The notes beneath the pieces were generated by a model. The model saw nothing but the letters and a program-made list of their open reading frames with translations. It searched no databases and had not been told where the DNA came from. Below, one piece after another: positions 28,277 to 36,998 of a DNA stretch of 64,000 nt. The first letter of the stretch is position 1. Every line of letters starts with the position of its first letter. Position numbers and translations under genes: made by a program. Origin of the DNA: Phycisphaerae bacterium (GTDB lineage Bacteria; Planctomycetota; Phycisphaerae; Phycisphaerales; UBA1924); NCBI GenBank assembly GCA_030432255.1, contig JAUIHS010000022.1, forward strand, positions 16,562 to 80,561. The letters run 5' to 3'.

Positions 28277-30562
28277 TCAAATCTCCAACTCCTGGCGTGT
28301 GACCCCTTCCGCTCTTTCGTCCCCCAGCCGCCGCGCCACCGCCGCGTACACGAACGCCACCAGCAGCATCAGCAGGCCGACGATGAAGAAACTGGCGATC
28401 CGCCAGAGCGCCTCGGTGCCCACGGAGTCGATGAACACCACCTTCGCCGCGGCGATCGACATCAGTGCCAGGCCGGTCATCCGCACGACCCGCTCGCGAC
28501 GCAGGAAGCCCAGGACAACCAGCGCCGTGCCCACCAGTCCCCACCAGAGTGACACCGCACCCAGTTCGGCGGTTCGCGTGTCGGTCAGCAGCGCGGCGGT
28601 GCGTGACACCTCCAGAGTCGACGCCAGGAAGATCAGTCCCGCGGCACCGATAAGTGATGCCAGCCGGAGGTAGGTGCGAGTGCTGAAGACATCGATCTCA
28701 TGATCCAGTTCGGGCAGCAGGCGTCGTCCGAATGTCCACGCGGCGGCACCGATCAGCAGCGCCTCGTACAGCCCCGGATGGAGGAGCACAGCGCCGTCCC
28801 ACGCGGACCAGTCGTGCAGCACATGCGCCTGCAACCACGCCATCGTCGTGGCAAGGAGTCCGAGCATGCCGACGACATCGAGCCTCATCCATGACGTACG
28901 ACGCGATACGAACAGCAGCGCAGCGCTCATGACCAGCCAGATGAACATGATGGTTTCGGATGAAGCGTCCGGGTGCAGTGGCGCTGCGAATGCGAGTACC
29001 GAGGCCACGATGGCAGCCGGCAGGCGAAGGCCTGCCATGAGCCCGGATCGATCGCGGCCCATGATGAATGCGGTCGTTGCCCACGCTCCGGTGAACACAA
29101 GCATGAGTGCTGTCCACGTCGTGAAGACGAGGCCCGGAATCTCGAAGAGCATTGGGGCATCATTGAGCGCGCCATACAACTCGAATGTCATCACCTGCAC
29201 CGTGCCGATCGCAAGCAGGATGAGACCGTACGTGCGCAACGCTGGTCCCTGCGTCCGATGAGCGGCGAATACCGCAGCGATCCCGAAGAACGCCCACGCC
29301 AGCGCGAGGTGCCACTCTGTGAATGCCAACGCGATCGCGAGGATGCCCGCTGCACCCGTCTGCGCAATCAGGACCGCGGCAAGTCGCTCGCGGTCGCACG
29401 TCGGAACGCGGCGCTGGAGACCCATCCCGGGCGCCAGCATGAAGGCACCGAGGGCGGTGATGACGATCGCGGCGACCGCAGGCAGCCAGTCAAGTGCCGC
29501 TGACTGCTCGTGCGCGACGACCGAGGCGAACCCGACCGTCCACAGCGTCACGAGGGCACTTGAGATGGCCATGCTCGCATGCTTCCAGTTGAGATCGGTC
29601 TGGACTTCGGCATCCGGGCGCAAGTTGGTGCGGATGAGTTCAACGTGCACGATGAGCCAACTCACGAGGTACCACGGGTACGCCAGCGCAGGCGTCGACA
29701 TACCGTCGATACCGAGAGTCCAGATGACCCCGTAGAGGGCCGCGAACCCGCCGGCGACGTGTCGCATGGGTCCGAAGCGCCCGTTGAGCAGCATGGGGAT
29801 GGCGTAACCGAGCGCGAGCAGCGCCGTGCCGTATGCGGGAAGACCCCACACGGGCGGGTCGGGATTGAAGACCATGAAGGGCACGATGCCGGCGCCGATC
29901 TGCGAGAGCACGCCGAGCAGGAGTGAGCGGGCGCGAATCGAAACGACCAGGCCCAGCGCGGAGATGGAGACAAGCCCCGGGAAGGCAACGCCGGCGCCGA
30001 TGATCTCATACCGACCGTACGCGGCGAAGAGTGATGCGTACATCGCGACAAGGCCCACCGCCGACAGCGCAGCGGTCGCCGCACTCGGGAGGCGTTTGCG
30101 CAGGACCTCGCCGGCGCCAAGCATCAGGATGCCGAGCGTACCGGCTGAGAGGCATTTGAATGCAGGCGTGATGTGAAGCCACCCCTGCTGGACGGCATAG
30201 TTGAGGAACAGACCGATGCCGATGATCATCCCGAGCGCACCGATGACTGCGAAGGCGCGAGCGCCGATGCGCCACTCGATGTCCTTGCGACCGGATGTCT
30301 CCGTTGCGTGATGCTCGGGTTCGTCGGGTGCGGAGGTAGGCGGCGCCTTGGGAATGCGGGCTGCGAGTTCGTGGCGGGGCCTCGGCGGCTTCGCGGCTTC
30401 GGGCGTCGGGAGGGGCGGCGGTGTTGCGACCGTGGCGGCGTTGGGGGGCGTTGGCCGGATCGTGGTTGTGGTCTCCGGCTTCTCGACTCGGAGGTGGCGT
30501 TCGAGAGATTCGACGCGCCTGGTGAGGGCATCCACTTCATCGCGCAACGTCATGCAGGCCAT
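28277..30562 (-). CDS. DUF2339 polytopic membrane protein
   Basis: 761 aa (alternative ATG at 30553). A short N-terminal coiled coil (LRDEVDALTRRVESLERHLR) and a Pro/Ala-rich linker precede the family signature EWRIGARAFAVIGALGMIIG. About twenty hydrophobic segments follow to the C-terminus, as is usual for DUF2339 proteins. Location is the inner membrane. The family's function is unknown; links to cell-envelope or transport roles are speculative. An 18-bp palindrome lies about 40 bp upstream of the start. Confidence 0.88.
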   Translation of the reverse strand: MACMTLRDEVDALTRRVESLERHLRVEKPETTTTIRPTPPNAATVATPPPLPTPEAAKPPRPRHELAARIPKAPPTSAPDEPEHHATETSGRKDIEWRIGARAFAVIGALGMIIGIGLFLNYAVQQGWLHITPAFKCLSAGTLGILMLGAGEVLRKRLPSAATAALSAVGLVAMYASLFAAYGRYEIIGAGVAFPGLVSISALGLVVSIRARSLLLGVLSQIGAGIVPFMVFNPDPPVWGLPAYGTALLALGYAIPMLLNGRFGPMRHVAGGFAALYGVIWTLGIDGMSTPALAYPWYLVSWLIVHVELIRTNLRPDAEVQTDLNWKHASMAISSALVTLWTVGFASVVAHEQSAALDWLPAVAAIVITALGAFMLAPGMGLQRRVPTCDRERLAAVLIAQTGAAGILAIALAFTEWHLALAWAFFGIAAVFAAHRTQGPALRTYGLILLAIGTVQVMTFELYGALNDAPMLFEIPGLVFTTWTALMLVFTGAWATTAFIMGRDRSGLMAGLRLPAAIVASVLAFAAPLHPDASSETIMFIWLVMSAALLFVSRRTSWMRLDVVGMLGLLATTMAWLQAHVLHDWSAWDGAVLLHPGLYEALLIGAAAWTFGRRLLPELDHEIDVFSTRTYLRLASLIGAAGLIFLASTLEVSRTAALLTDTRTAELGAVSLWWGLVGTALVVLGFLRRERVVRMTGLALMSIAAAKVVFIDSVGTEALWRIASFFIVGLLMLLVAFVYAAVARRLGDERAEGVTRQELEI

Positions 30563-30600
30563 GGCTCGTGCTCCTGGGTGATCAGGTCAACACATCAAGA

Positions 30601-30618
30601 TTAGTAAGCACTTACTAA
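30601..30618. promoter_or_regulatory. Palindromic operator-like site TTAGTAAG-CA-CTTACTAA
   Basis: A perfect 8+8 inverted repeat with a 2-bp centre lies between the DUF2339 gene and the divergent FAS1 gene. It is flanked on both sides by the direct repeat ACACATCAAG. Its size and symmetry suit a TetR-type dimer. No regulator gene is adjacent. Confidence 0.55.
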
Positions 30619-30827
30619 CACATCAAGGCTCTTCTTCAGAATTTCCCGTCGGCCCCATCACCTCGGTCATGATGTTTGTACTGTGTTCGCATACGGGCCA
30701 CGCAAAAATGCTCGGTGGGCTGAATCCGGTCGACGCGTCGCGGCGAGAACAAGGGCGTCCAACGCGGGCTTCAGCCCGGAGCCCGCTCCTCGAAGAACTC
30801 CCCAACCCCCATCAAGGAACCTCCCCA

Positions 30828-31787
30828 ATGAAAACTCTCATTGCTGTCTCCGCGCTCTCACTGGTCGCCACCTCATCTCCCGCCCTCGCCGGTGGGGGGT
30901 GCGGCAGCAGTTCGTCCACCGCCCAGAAGCATCATGATTCAGACATGATGACGGTCGGCTACAACGCAAAGAAGGACATCATTGATACCGCGGTCGCCGC
31001 GGGCTCCTTCAAGACCCTCGCCGCCGCACTGAAGGCCGCTGACCTGATCGAACCGCTCCAGGGCGACGGACCCTTCACGGTCTTCGCGCCGACCGATGAA
31101 GCCTTCGCGAAGCTGCCCGCCGGCACCGTTGAGAAGCTTCTGAGGCCTGAAAACAAGGCGCTGCTCCAGAGTGTGCTGACGTACCACGTCGTTTCCGGTG
31201 AAGTCATGGCGGCCGATGTGGTCAACCTGAACAAGGCCGCGACATTGAGTGGGCAGACCGTTGACATCACCGTCAAGGGTAGCGGTGTCATGATTGATGG
31301 AGCACGTGTTGCCAAGACGGACATCAAGTGCACCAACGGCGTCATTCACGTGATCGATACCGTCATCATGCCCGAAACCGCGAATCTCGTCGAAACCGCG
31401 ATGAGCGCCGGCGAGTTCGGCACCCTCGCCGCGGCACTCGACGCTGCCCGCCTCGTCGGAACGCTCTCGAACGACGGTCCCTTCACCGTCTTCGCGCCGA
31501 CTGATGAGGCCTTCGACAAGCTGCCTCGCGGCACGGTCGAGACTCTGCTCAAGCCTGAGAATCGCGGCAAGCTCACCGCGATCCTCAAGTACCACGTGAT
31601 TCCGGGCCGGGTGTCGGCTTCGGAAGCACTGGCCGCTCAGTCTGCGAAGACCCTCCAGGGCGATCGCGTCCGGATCACCTTCAAGGACGGTGAACTGCGA
31701 GTGAACGATGCTCGAGTGATTTCCAACGACATCGAGACCTCGAATGGTGTGATTCACGTGATCGACACGGTTATACTCCCCAACTGA
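30828..31787 (+). CDS. Exported protein with two fasciclin (FAS1) domains
   Basis: 319 aa from the ATG at 30828 (AAGGA upstream). The signal peptide ends SPALAG and is followed by a Gly/Ser stretch with one Cys. Two FAS1 repeats follow (about 45-175 and 180-319), each with the FAS1 hallmarks [13 protein letters not shown] (H1 region) and [12 protein letters not shown] or [12 protein letters not shown] (H2 region). FAS1 domains mediate adhesion and are secreted or anchored. The gene ends 9 nt before an ECF sigma gene and a RskA-like anti-sigma gene, echoing the mycobacterial SigK-RskA-MPT70/83 pairing. Confidence 0.93.
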   Translation: MKTLIAVSALSLVATSSPALAGGGCGSSSSTAQKHHDSDMMTVGYNAKKDIIDTAVAAGSFKTLAAALKAADLIEPLQGDGPFTVFAPTDEAFAKLPAGTVEKLLRPENKALLQSVLTYHVVSGEVMAADVVNLNKAATLSGQTVDITVKGSGVMIDGARVAKTDIKCTNGVIHVIDTVIMPETANLVETAMSAGEFGTLAAALDAARLVGTLSNDGPFTVFAPTDEAFDKLPRGTVETLLKPENRGKLTAILKYHVIPGRVSASEALAAQSAKTLQGDRVRITFKDGELRVNDARVISNDIETSNGVIHVIDTVILPN

Positions 31788-31796
31788 CCAGGCCAT

Positions 31797-32411
31797 GTGG
31801 TGACGACACTGTCTCTGACAAGTCGACCGCAGTACTCAATCAGGGAGTGCAACCTGAACGTGAGCGAATCGCTGCTCCAAAGAGTTGCCGGTCTCGATGA
31901 ACCGGCCATGCAGGAGTGCATGAATACATACGGCGGGCTGGTGTGGTCGCTGGCCCGTCGTCTTTCTCCGTCCCCTACGGACGCCGAGGAGGCGGTCCAG
32001 GAGATCTTTGTATCTCTCTGGAAGAACGCCTCGCGCTTCGATCCGGCCAGAATGAAGGAAGCGACGTTCGTCTCCATGATCGCGCGGCGTCGATTGATCG
32101 ATCGCTGGCGAAAGATCAAGCGGCGTCAGGAGATACCGACCGAGTTCGACTTCACCGATGTCGATGACAGCCCCGCACCGGAACGCGATGAGGATGTGCA
32201 ACGCGCCATGGAGGCTCTCTCAGCACTCAGCCCGGCTCAGCAACAAGTGCTTCGCCTCGCCGTGCACGGCGGGCTCTCGCACCAGCAGATCTCCGAGCGG
32301 ACAGGCTTCCCCCTCGGCACGGTCAAGACACACGCCCGACGGGGACTCCAGCGCGTTCGCGATACGCTGACCGAAGCCGAGACCGACGCAACCGCGGGAG
32401 GTGCCCCATGA
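31797..32411 (+). CDS. ECF-type RNA polymerase sigma factor
   Basis: 204 aa from a GTG at 31797; a later GTG at 31860 is possible. Region 2 is clear (YGGLVWSLARRL, DAEEAVQEIFVSLWKNASRF, IARRRLIDRWRK). Region 4 is SALSPAQQQVLRLAVHGG, then SHQQISERTGFPLGTVKTHA. The stop overlaps the next gene by 4 nt (ATGA), giving a sigma/anti-sigma pair. Within the FAS1 gene TATACT lies about 22 nt upstream, so the pair may have its own promoter as well as readthrough. Confidence 0.93.
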   Translation: MVTTLSLTSRPQYSIRECNLNVSESLLQRVAGLDEPAMQECMNTYGGLVWSLARRLSPSPTDAEEAVQEIFVSLWKNASRFDPARMKEATFVSMIARRRLIDRWRKIKRRQEIPTEFDFTDVDDSPAPERDEDVQRAMEALSALSPAQQQVLRLAVHGGLSHQQISERTGFPLGTVKTHARRGLQRVRDTLTEAETDATAGGAP

Positions 32412-33208
32412 GCACCGACTACGATCGCATGGTCGATCTCGTCGCTGATTTCGCGACGGTCGGTCTCAGTTCGTCCGAAGAACAATTGCTCAGCGACCTC
32501 AGAGCTGCCGGTGTCACCGTCGATTCCGAAGAGTTCGAGTTCGCAGCCGCCGCGCTCGACCGGGGTTTCACCACCTCGGCTGACTCCGATGAACTTCCGG
32601 TACACCTGCGCGAACGCATCATGACCGACGCCCGCGCATTCATCTCGCAGGCGCAGCACCCGCTCCGTCTCGCGGGAACAGAAGCGGACACTTCTGGAAC
32701 GCCCGATGTCATCGTCATGCGCCGTAACGGCATCTTGCCATGGTTCGCCGCCGCCGCCGCGATCCTCCTGGCCGCCTTCGCGTGGTGGCCCGCCTCCGAA
32801 CCGAGCATCCGCGACATGGTTGACGGTGCACCTGATGAGCAGGTCACGAGGTGGGCGAACAACGATGCGGGTATCACTGGTGAGGTGCACTGGAGCCCGT
32901 CGCTCCAGAATGGCTACCTGACGTTCACGGGCCTCGATGTCAACGATCCCGAATCCGTGCAATACCAGCTCTGGATCTTCGACGCCCAGCGCAACCCGCG
33001 CTTCAATGCGGTCGATGGCGGCGTCTTCAACATCGAGCAGGCTGATGGCACTGTCATCGTTCCCATCAACGCCAAGCTCGGAGTCGCGGACCCCGCCCTC
33101 TTCGCCATCACGACCGAGCCGCCCGGCGGCGTTGTGAAGCACGACCCGGAACTCGACCCCGAACGCTTCAGGATCATTCTGACGGCAGAGCCCGATCCCG
33201 TCGGCTGA
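32408..33208 (+). CDS. RskA-like anti-sigma factor
   Basis: 266 aa. The cytoplasmic N-terminal domain (1-105) is acidic and helical. One membrane segment lies at about 109-127 (ILPWFAAAAAILLAAFAWW). The C-terminal extracytoplasmic domain has the anti-sigma-K signature: GYLTFTGLDVNDPESVQYQ, LWIFDAQRNPRF, then FAITTEPPGGVV. It should hold the adjacent sigma factor at the membrane until proteolysis. Start ATG overlaps the sigma gene stop. The 3' end overlaps the convergent VanZ-like gene by 35 bp. Confidence 0.9.
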   Translation: MSTDYDRMVDLVADFATVGLSSSEEQLLSDLRAAGVTVDSEEFEFAAAALDRGFTTSADSDELPVHLRERIMTDARAFISQAQHPLRLAGTEADTSGTPDVIVMRRNGILPWFAAAAAILLAAFAWWPASEPSIRDMVDGAPDEQVTRWANNDAGITGEVHWSPSLQNGYLTFTGLDVNDPESVQYQLWIFDAQRNPRFNAVDGGVFNIEQADGTVIVPINAKLGVADPALFAITTEPPGGVVKHDPELDPERFRIILTAEPDPVG

Positions 33209-33587
33209 GAAAGCGCCCGACAATCAGCAGCGCAATCACGCCCAGCAGCACGCCGCCAAGGTTCGCTGCGAGATCGTCGAGCACCGCGTGTCGGCGCAGC
33301 CACGGAATCGCCTGGAGACCCTCATCAATCGCGCTGTAGATGCCGGCGACCAGCGCCGTCTTCAGCAACGCCCGACGGCAACCGATATCACCCATCAGCC
33401 CCGAGAGGCCCAGCAGGATCGTCCACAGACCGAAGACGGCAAAGTGCACGTACAGGTCCGGGCGCGGCACATCACCCTCAGGAAGCTGGAGCTCCGGCCA
33501 GTGCGTCGCGGTGAACAACGCCACGGCGTACAGCACAAAGGCAACGAGCAGGGATCGTCGTATCCAGGGTGGGAAATGGGGGGGCAT
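33174..33587 (-). CDS. VanZ-like small membrane protein
   Basis: 137 aa from the ATG at 33587. About four hydrophobic segments (LLVAFVLYAVALFTATHWP; LYVHFAVFGLWTILLGLSG; ALVAGIYSAIDEGLQAI; LGGVLLGVIALLIVGRFL) carry the VanZ-type DxxxHFxxF and YxxxDEGLQ motifs. The frame continues upstream into the ParA gene but the initiator here follows the ParA stop by 10 nt, so the two are probably co-transcribed. Function of such proteins outside glycopeptide resistance clusters is unknown. The end overlaps the anti-sigma gene. Confidence 0.82.
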   Translation of the reverse strand: MPPHFPPWIRRSLLVAFVLYAVALFTATHWPELQLPEGDVPRPDLYVHFAVFGLWTILLGLSGLMGDIGCRRALLKTALVAGIYSAIDEGLQAIPWLRRHAVLDDLAANLGGVLLGVIALLIVGRFLSRRDRALPSE

Positions 33588-33597
33588 GACGGTGCCG

Positions 33598-34620
33598 TCA
33601 GTTCTGTTCACGCGCAGCCGCTGCGTCCGGAGCAGCGGTATCGGCCTCAGCGTCCTGGCGTTGCCGCGGTACGACGACCTCCGGCTCCGGGACTTCAACC
33701 TCGACCGGCCTGTCGACCTGCAGCGCATCCATCCGGCGCTGCATTGCATCCCACTCATCAACGAGTGACTGTGCGAGCGCTCCGTAGTCCTGCGCACCCG
33801 GGCAACCGGGTGCATACTCGAAGACGGTCTGTCCGAAACTCGGACACTCGGCCAGCTTGATGTTGCGCCGGATGGCCGGATCACAGACCCGCGCGCCGGC
33901 CCACGGAACGTCCTGTTCACTGGAGTCCTCAAGGAACGAACGGATGTCGTCAACGACCTCGCGAGAGTGACGCGTGTTCTCGTCGTGCATGCACAGGATG
34001 ATCCCGCTGACACGCAGCGACGGGTTCACGTGCTGGCCGACGAGCGTCACGGTTTCCAGCAACTTGCCGACGCCCTGCAGCGCGAGGAAGTGCGCCTGCA
34101 TCGGAACCATGACCTCACGCGCCGCCGCCAGGCCATTCAGTGTCAGCAATCCCAGCGACGGGGGACAGTCAATGAGAACGAACTCGTAGATCTCAAGAAG
34201 CGGGGCGAGGATGCGCCGCAGCCGCAACTGCCGCTCATCGACATCGCTGAGTTCATGCTCGGCGGCCGCCATGTCGACATTGCAGGGAAGCAGACCAAGA
34301 TTCGGACGGATGCACATCAGCGCATCCAACGGGTCCAGCCCCTCGCCCGAAGCGGCGGGGGGGTCCAGCAGCAGGTCATACAGGGAAGGATCGACGGAGC
34401 CCGGGTCAACGCCCATGTGCATCGTCGCGTGCCCCTGCGGATCCAGGTCAACGAGCAGGGTCGGACGCCCGACAGCCGCGAGCCCGGCGGCGAGATTAAC
34501 CGATGTGGTCGTCTTGCCCACCCCGCCCTTCTGATTCATGAGCGCGATGACCCGGCTGGCGCGATGGGTGCCCTTGCGCGGGGGGGCTGGCACGTCTGAC
34601 TGACCTCCTGTCGTCTCCAT
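33598..34620 (-). CDS. ParA/Soj-type partitioning ATPase
   Basis: 340 aa. The deviant Walker A motif is ALMNQKGGVGKTTTSVNLAA; a switch motif follows (LLVDLDPQGHATMHMG), and Walker B is FVLIDCPPSLGLLT. This is the ParA/Soj chromosome-partitioning class, which binds DNA as an ATP dimer. No parB lies beside it, and I did not find a parS site, so it is an orphan here. The C-terminal 50 residues are an acidic Pro/Ala tail. TACACT (34627-34632) lies 6 nt before the ATG with no Shine-Dalgarno, so it is likely leaderless. Confidence 0.9.
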   Translation of the reverse strand: METTGGQSDVPAPPRKGTHRASRVIALMNQKGGVGKTTTSVNLAAGLAAVGRPTLLVDLDPQGHATMHMGVDPGSVDPSLYDLLLDPPAASGEGLDPLDALMCIRPNLGLLPCNVDMAAAEHELSDVDERQLRLRRILAPLLEIYEFVLIDCPPSLGLLTLNGLAAAREVMVPMQAHFLALQGVGKLLETVTLVGQHVNPSLRVSGIILCMHDENTRHSREVVDDIRSFLEDSSEQDVPWAGARVCDPAIRRNIKLAECPSFGQTVFEYAPGCPGAQDYGALAQSLVDEWDAMQRRMDALQVDRPVEVEVPEPEVVVPRQRQDAEADTAAPDAAAAREQN

Positions 34621-34833
34621 GGGCAGAGTGTACCGATAAAGACCGGCAGAGTGCTGTTTCGGCGGGGAGTACCGGGTGTAGGGAGGCGCGAAATCCGCCG
34701 GCTGCCTTCATACGTACCCCCGTCTGGCCGAAAGACACAATGGCGACCCCGTGACGTGTCGTGTCTCGCTGTGATCCGGCAGCCGGTGTGGCCGGCTGTC
34801 GACTGAGTGGAGTATCGATCAGGGAGTCTCGCA

Positions 34834-36048
34834 GTGCAGTCACGCAAAAGCCTTTCAGCACGGGATATCGAAGAACTTCACGAGAGCCTGGCGAGTCGCC
34901 TCGGTGATACCTCCGTGCCAACGCTTCCCCAGGTCGCCGTCCGGGTCATCGAACTCGTTTCCGACCCCAACTCAAGCGTCAACCAGTTCGCCGAAGTGAT
35001 CAAGACCGACCAGGCCCTCACCGGGAGACTGCTTCGCGTCGCCAACTCCGCCGCCTTCGCCCAACGAGGCCAGGTCACCAAGCTCGAACGCGCCATGGTC
35101 CTCCTCGGAATGGACCGACTCAAGGCCATGGCACTCGGCTTTCACCTCAGCCAGGCCGCCGGCAAGGACGCCGATGATGACGCCAGGAAACTGTGGGCGC
35201 AGTCGCTCTTCCGCGGCTGGGTCGCCCTCCGCATCGCCGAGAAGATCCATCGTGAAGTGGCCGGCGAAGCGTTCATCGTGGGACTGATGCTCGACAGCGG
35301 CGTCCCCATGATGCCCAAACTCGCCGGACCCTCCTATAAGCAGTTCGTCAACAAGGGCGATGCGCCCCAGAAGCAGTTTGCGACTGAAATGGCGAATCTG
35401 CCCTTCACGCACGTGGACATCGCCGCGGCACTCGGGCGCATCTGGAAGCTTCCCGAGTCACTGACCCGGCCCATCTGGATGCACCACTCCCTTCCTGACA
35501 AGGGCCCCGCTCAGGATCCTCTCGGCATTCTCCATCGCATCGCCTTCTTCGTCGGGTCTCTCAAGCTGGGCGGAGATGGCATGCCCGGCGAGACAGCACC
35601 GCGCGCCGCGACTGCCAACCAGTACTTCGGACTCAAGCTCAATGATGTCGAAGCGCTCTTCAGGCAGGCTGCCGAGGATTTCTCGGGTTCGCAGGAACTC
35701 TTCGCCAACATCCTCCCCGAGGCCATGTCTGTCGAGGCGATCCTTGATCGTGCCAACGAGCACCTGAACGAGGCTGTTGAAGATCTCATCGAGGACACTC
35801 AGGCCGCCGATGCCACCCTTCCCGTCCGCCGGTTCGAGGCCGGTGACCTCATCCTCGAAATGGAGCCGGGATCCAACGAAAGCGTGACGGTGTTCATTAC
35901 GGACGCCGAAGGCAATCGCCTTGCGTCCGAGCAGGTCAATCCTCTCAAGCAGAGCACCAGGGAACTCCGCACCGTGCTGCTGCTGGAAGACCTCGACGAA
36001 GGCCAGATGACCAAGCTCGTGGAGACCATGACCCAGCTTGCCGCCTGA
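34834..36048 (+). CDS. HDOD domain protein (second copy)
   Basis: 404 aa from a GTG at 34834, chosen because AGGGAG lies 7 nt upstream; a GTG at 34807 is also in frame. HDOD domain at about 20-215: VPTLPQVAVRVIELVSDP, TDQALTGRLLRVANSAAF and LERAMVLLGMDRLKAMALG. The C-terminal 190 residues are unassigned. The HD catalytic pair is absent, as expected for HDOD. Divergent from parA and 41 bp upstream of recO. It differs from the first HDOD protein by its longer C-terminal part. Confidence 0.88.
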   Translation: MQSRKSLSARDIEELHESLASRLGDTSVPTLPQVAVRVIELVSDPNSSVNQFAEVIKTDQALTGRLLRVANSAAFAQRGQVTKLERAMVLLGMDRLKAMALGFHLSQAAGKDADDDARKLWAQSLFRGWVALRIAEKIHREVAGEAFIVGLMLDSGVPMMPKLAGPSYKQFVNKGDAPQKQFATEMANLPFTHVDIAAALGRIWKLPESLTRPIWMHHSLPDKGPAQDPLGILHRIAFFVGSLKLGGDGMPGETAPRAATANQYFGLKLNDVEALFRQAAEDFSGSQELFANILPEAMSVEAILDRANEHLNEAVEDLIEDTQAADATLPVRRFEAGDLILEMEPGSNESVTVFITDAEGNRLASEQVNPLKQSTRELRTVLLLEDLDEGQMTKLVETMTQLAA

Positions 36049-36089
36049 CTCGCGGAGACGGCGTGGCAGCTTGAAGGTACGCTTCTGTC

Positions 36090-36812
36090 ATGCCGCCGGT
36101 GATCGATCAGGCAGTTGTACTACGCCACTGGGAGTACTCCGAGACTTCCCAGACCGTGTCGCTGCTCAGTCGCGAACATGGACTCATCCGAGGTCTCGCC
36201 AAGGGCGCCCGACGAGAGAAGGGGAGCTTCAGCGGTGGCTTCGAAGTCCTCACCCGGGGCGAACTGGCATTCATCGATCGGGAAAGCTCGGACCTCGCAC
36301 TTCTCACCGAGTGGGACCTGCAGGAAGTGTTCTGGGCGACCCGCCGCGATCTGCGGGCGCACCGCATCGGCCTCTACATGATCGATCTCGCCCACCATGC
36401 CGTCACCACCAGGGATCCACACCCGGCCCTGTTCGACGAGATGATCTGGCGACTCCGCGAACTGGAAGAACCTGACAAGCAGGGAGAAGCGCTTCTCCGT
36501 TTCCAGTGGGCACTGCTCGTCGAGACGGGCTACCAGCCGCGACTCGGTGAGTTCCCCGGATCCACGCGGACGCTCGGCTTCAACCCGCTGACCGGCACCG
36601 TCACCGAGGACCCCGGCGCCCACGCGACCGGTCCCGAGTGGCGTGTGCGCGGCGAGACCGTGCGACTCCTCCAGGCATTGAGCAGGGGGCCGGGCAGTGT
36701 GGCGTATGGGGCTGCCACCATCGATCGGGGCAATCGCCTCCTCGCCGCCTACCTCCGCTCCCTGCTGGATCGCGATCTCCCGACTCGATCGGTGCTCTTT
36801 GGCAAATCCTGA
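36090..36812 (+). CDS. recO: DNA repair protein RecO
   Basis: 240 aa, the normal RecO length. The OB-fold N-terminus reads DQAVVLRHWEYSETSQTVSL, followed by the typical LIRGLAKGARREKG and a helical C-terminal domain. RecO anneals single-stranded DNA and loads RecA with RecR in gap repair. The four-cysteine zinc finger of some RecO proteins is not seen. TACGCT (36078-36083) lies 6 nt before the ATG and there is no Shine-Dalgarno, so a promoter inside the 41-bp gap is likely. Confidence 0.88.
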   Translation: MPPVIDQAVVLRHWEYSETSQTVSLLSREHGLIRGLAKGARREKGSFSGGFEVLTRGELAFIDRESSDLALLTEWDLQEVFWATRRDLRAHRIGLYMIDLAHHAVTTRDPHPALFDEMIWRLRELEEPDKQGEALLRFQWALLVETGYQPRLGEFPGSTRTLGFNPLTGTVTEDPGAHATGPEWRVRGETVRLLQALSRGPGSVAYGAATIDRGNRLLAAYLRSLLDRDLPTRSVLFGKS

Positions 36813-36998
36813 CACAAACCAAATTTTACAGACCGATGCCAAGAGCCGTCTGGAAAACCAGTGAAGCGGTTACTAACATAGAGATGAAGAACGCACCGGT
36901 GCCGCACCATCCGTGTTATGGTCAGCCGCGCCGGAATTGGAACTGCCCCGTCGTGCGGCCGCGCGGGGTGTGCGATGATCTGGAGTTCGGAGAGCAGC

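Noticed and set aside
30669..30827. 53-codon upstream extension of the FAS1 protein
   Set aside because: The signal peptide begins at the ATG at 30828, which has AAGGA upstream. The extension has no coding character.
33598..34620. A parAB chromosome-partition locus with origin nearby
   Set aside because: Only parA is present. No parB, parS, dnaA or DnaA-box cluster was seen in the surrounding sequence.
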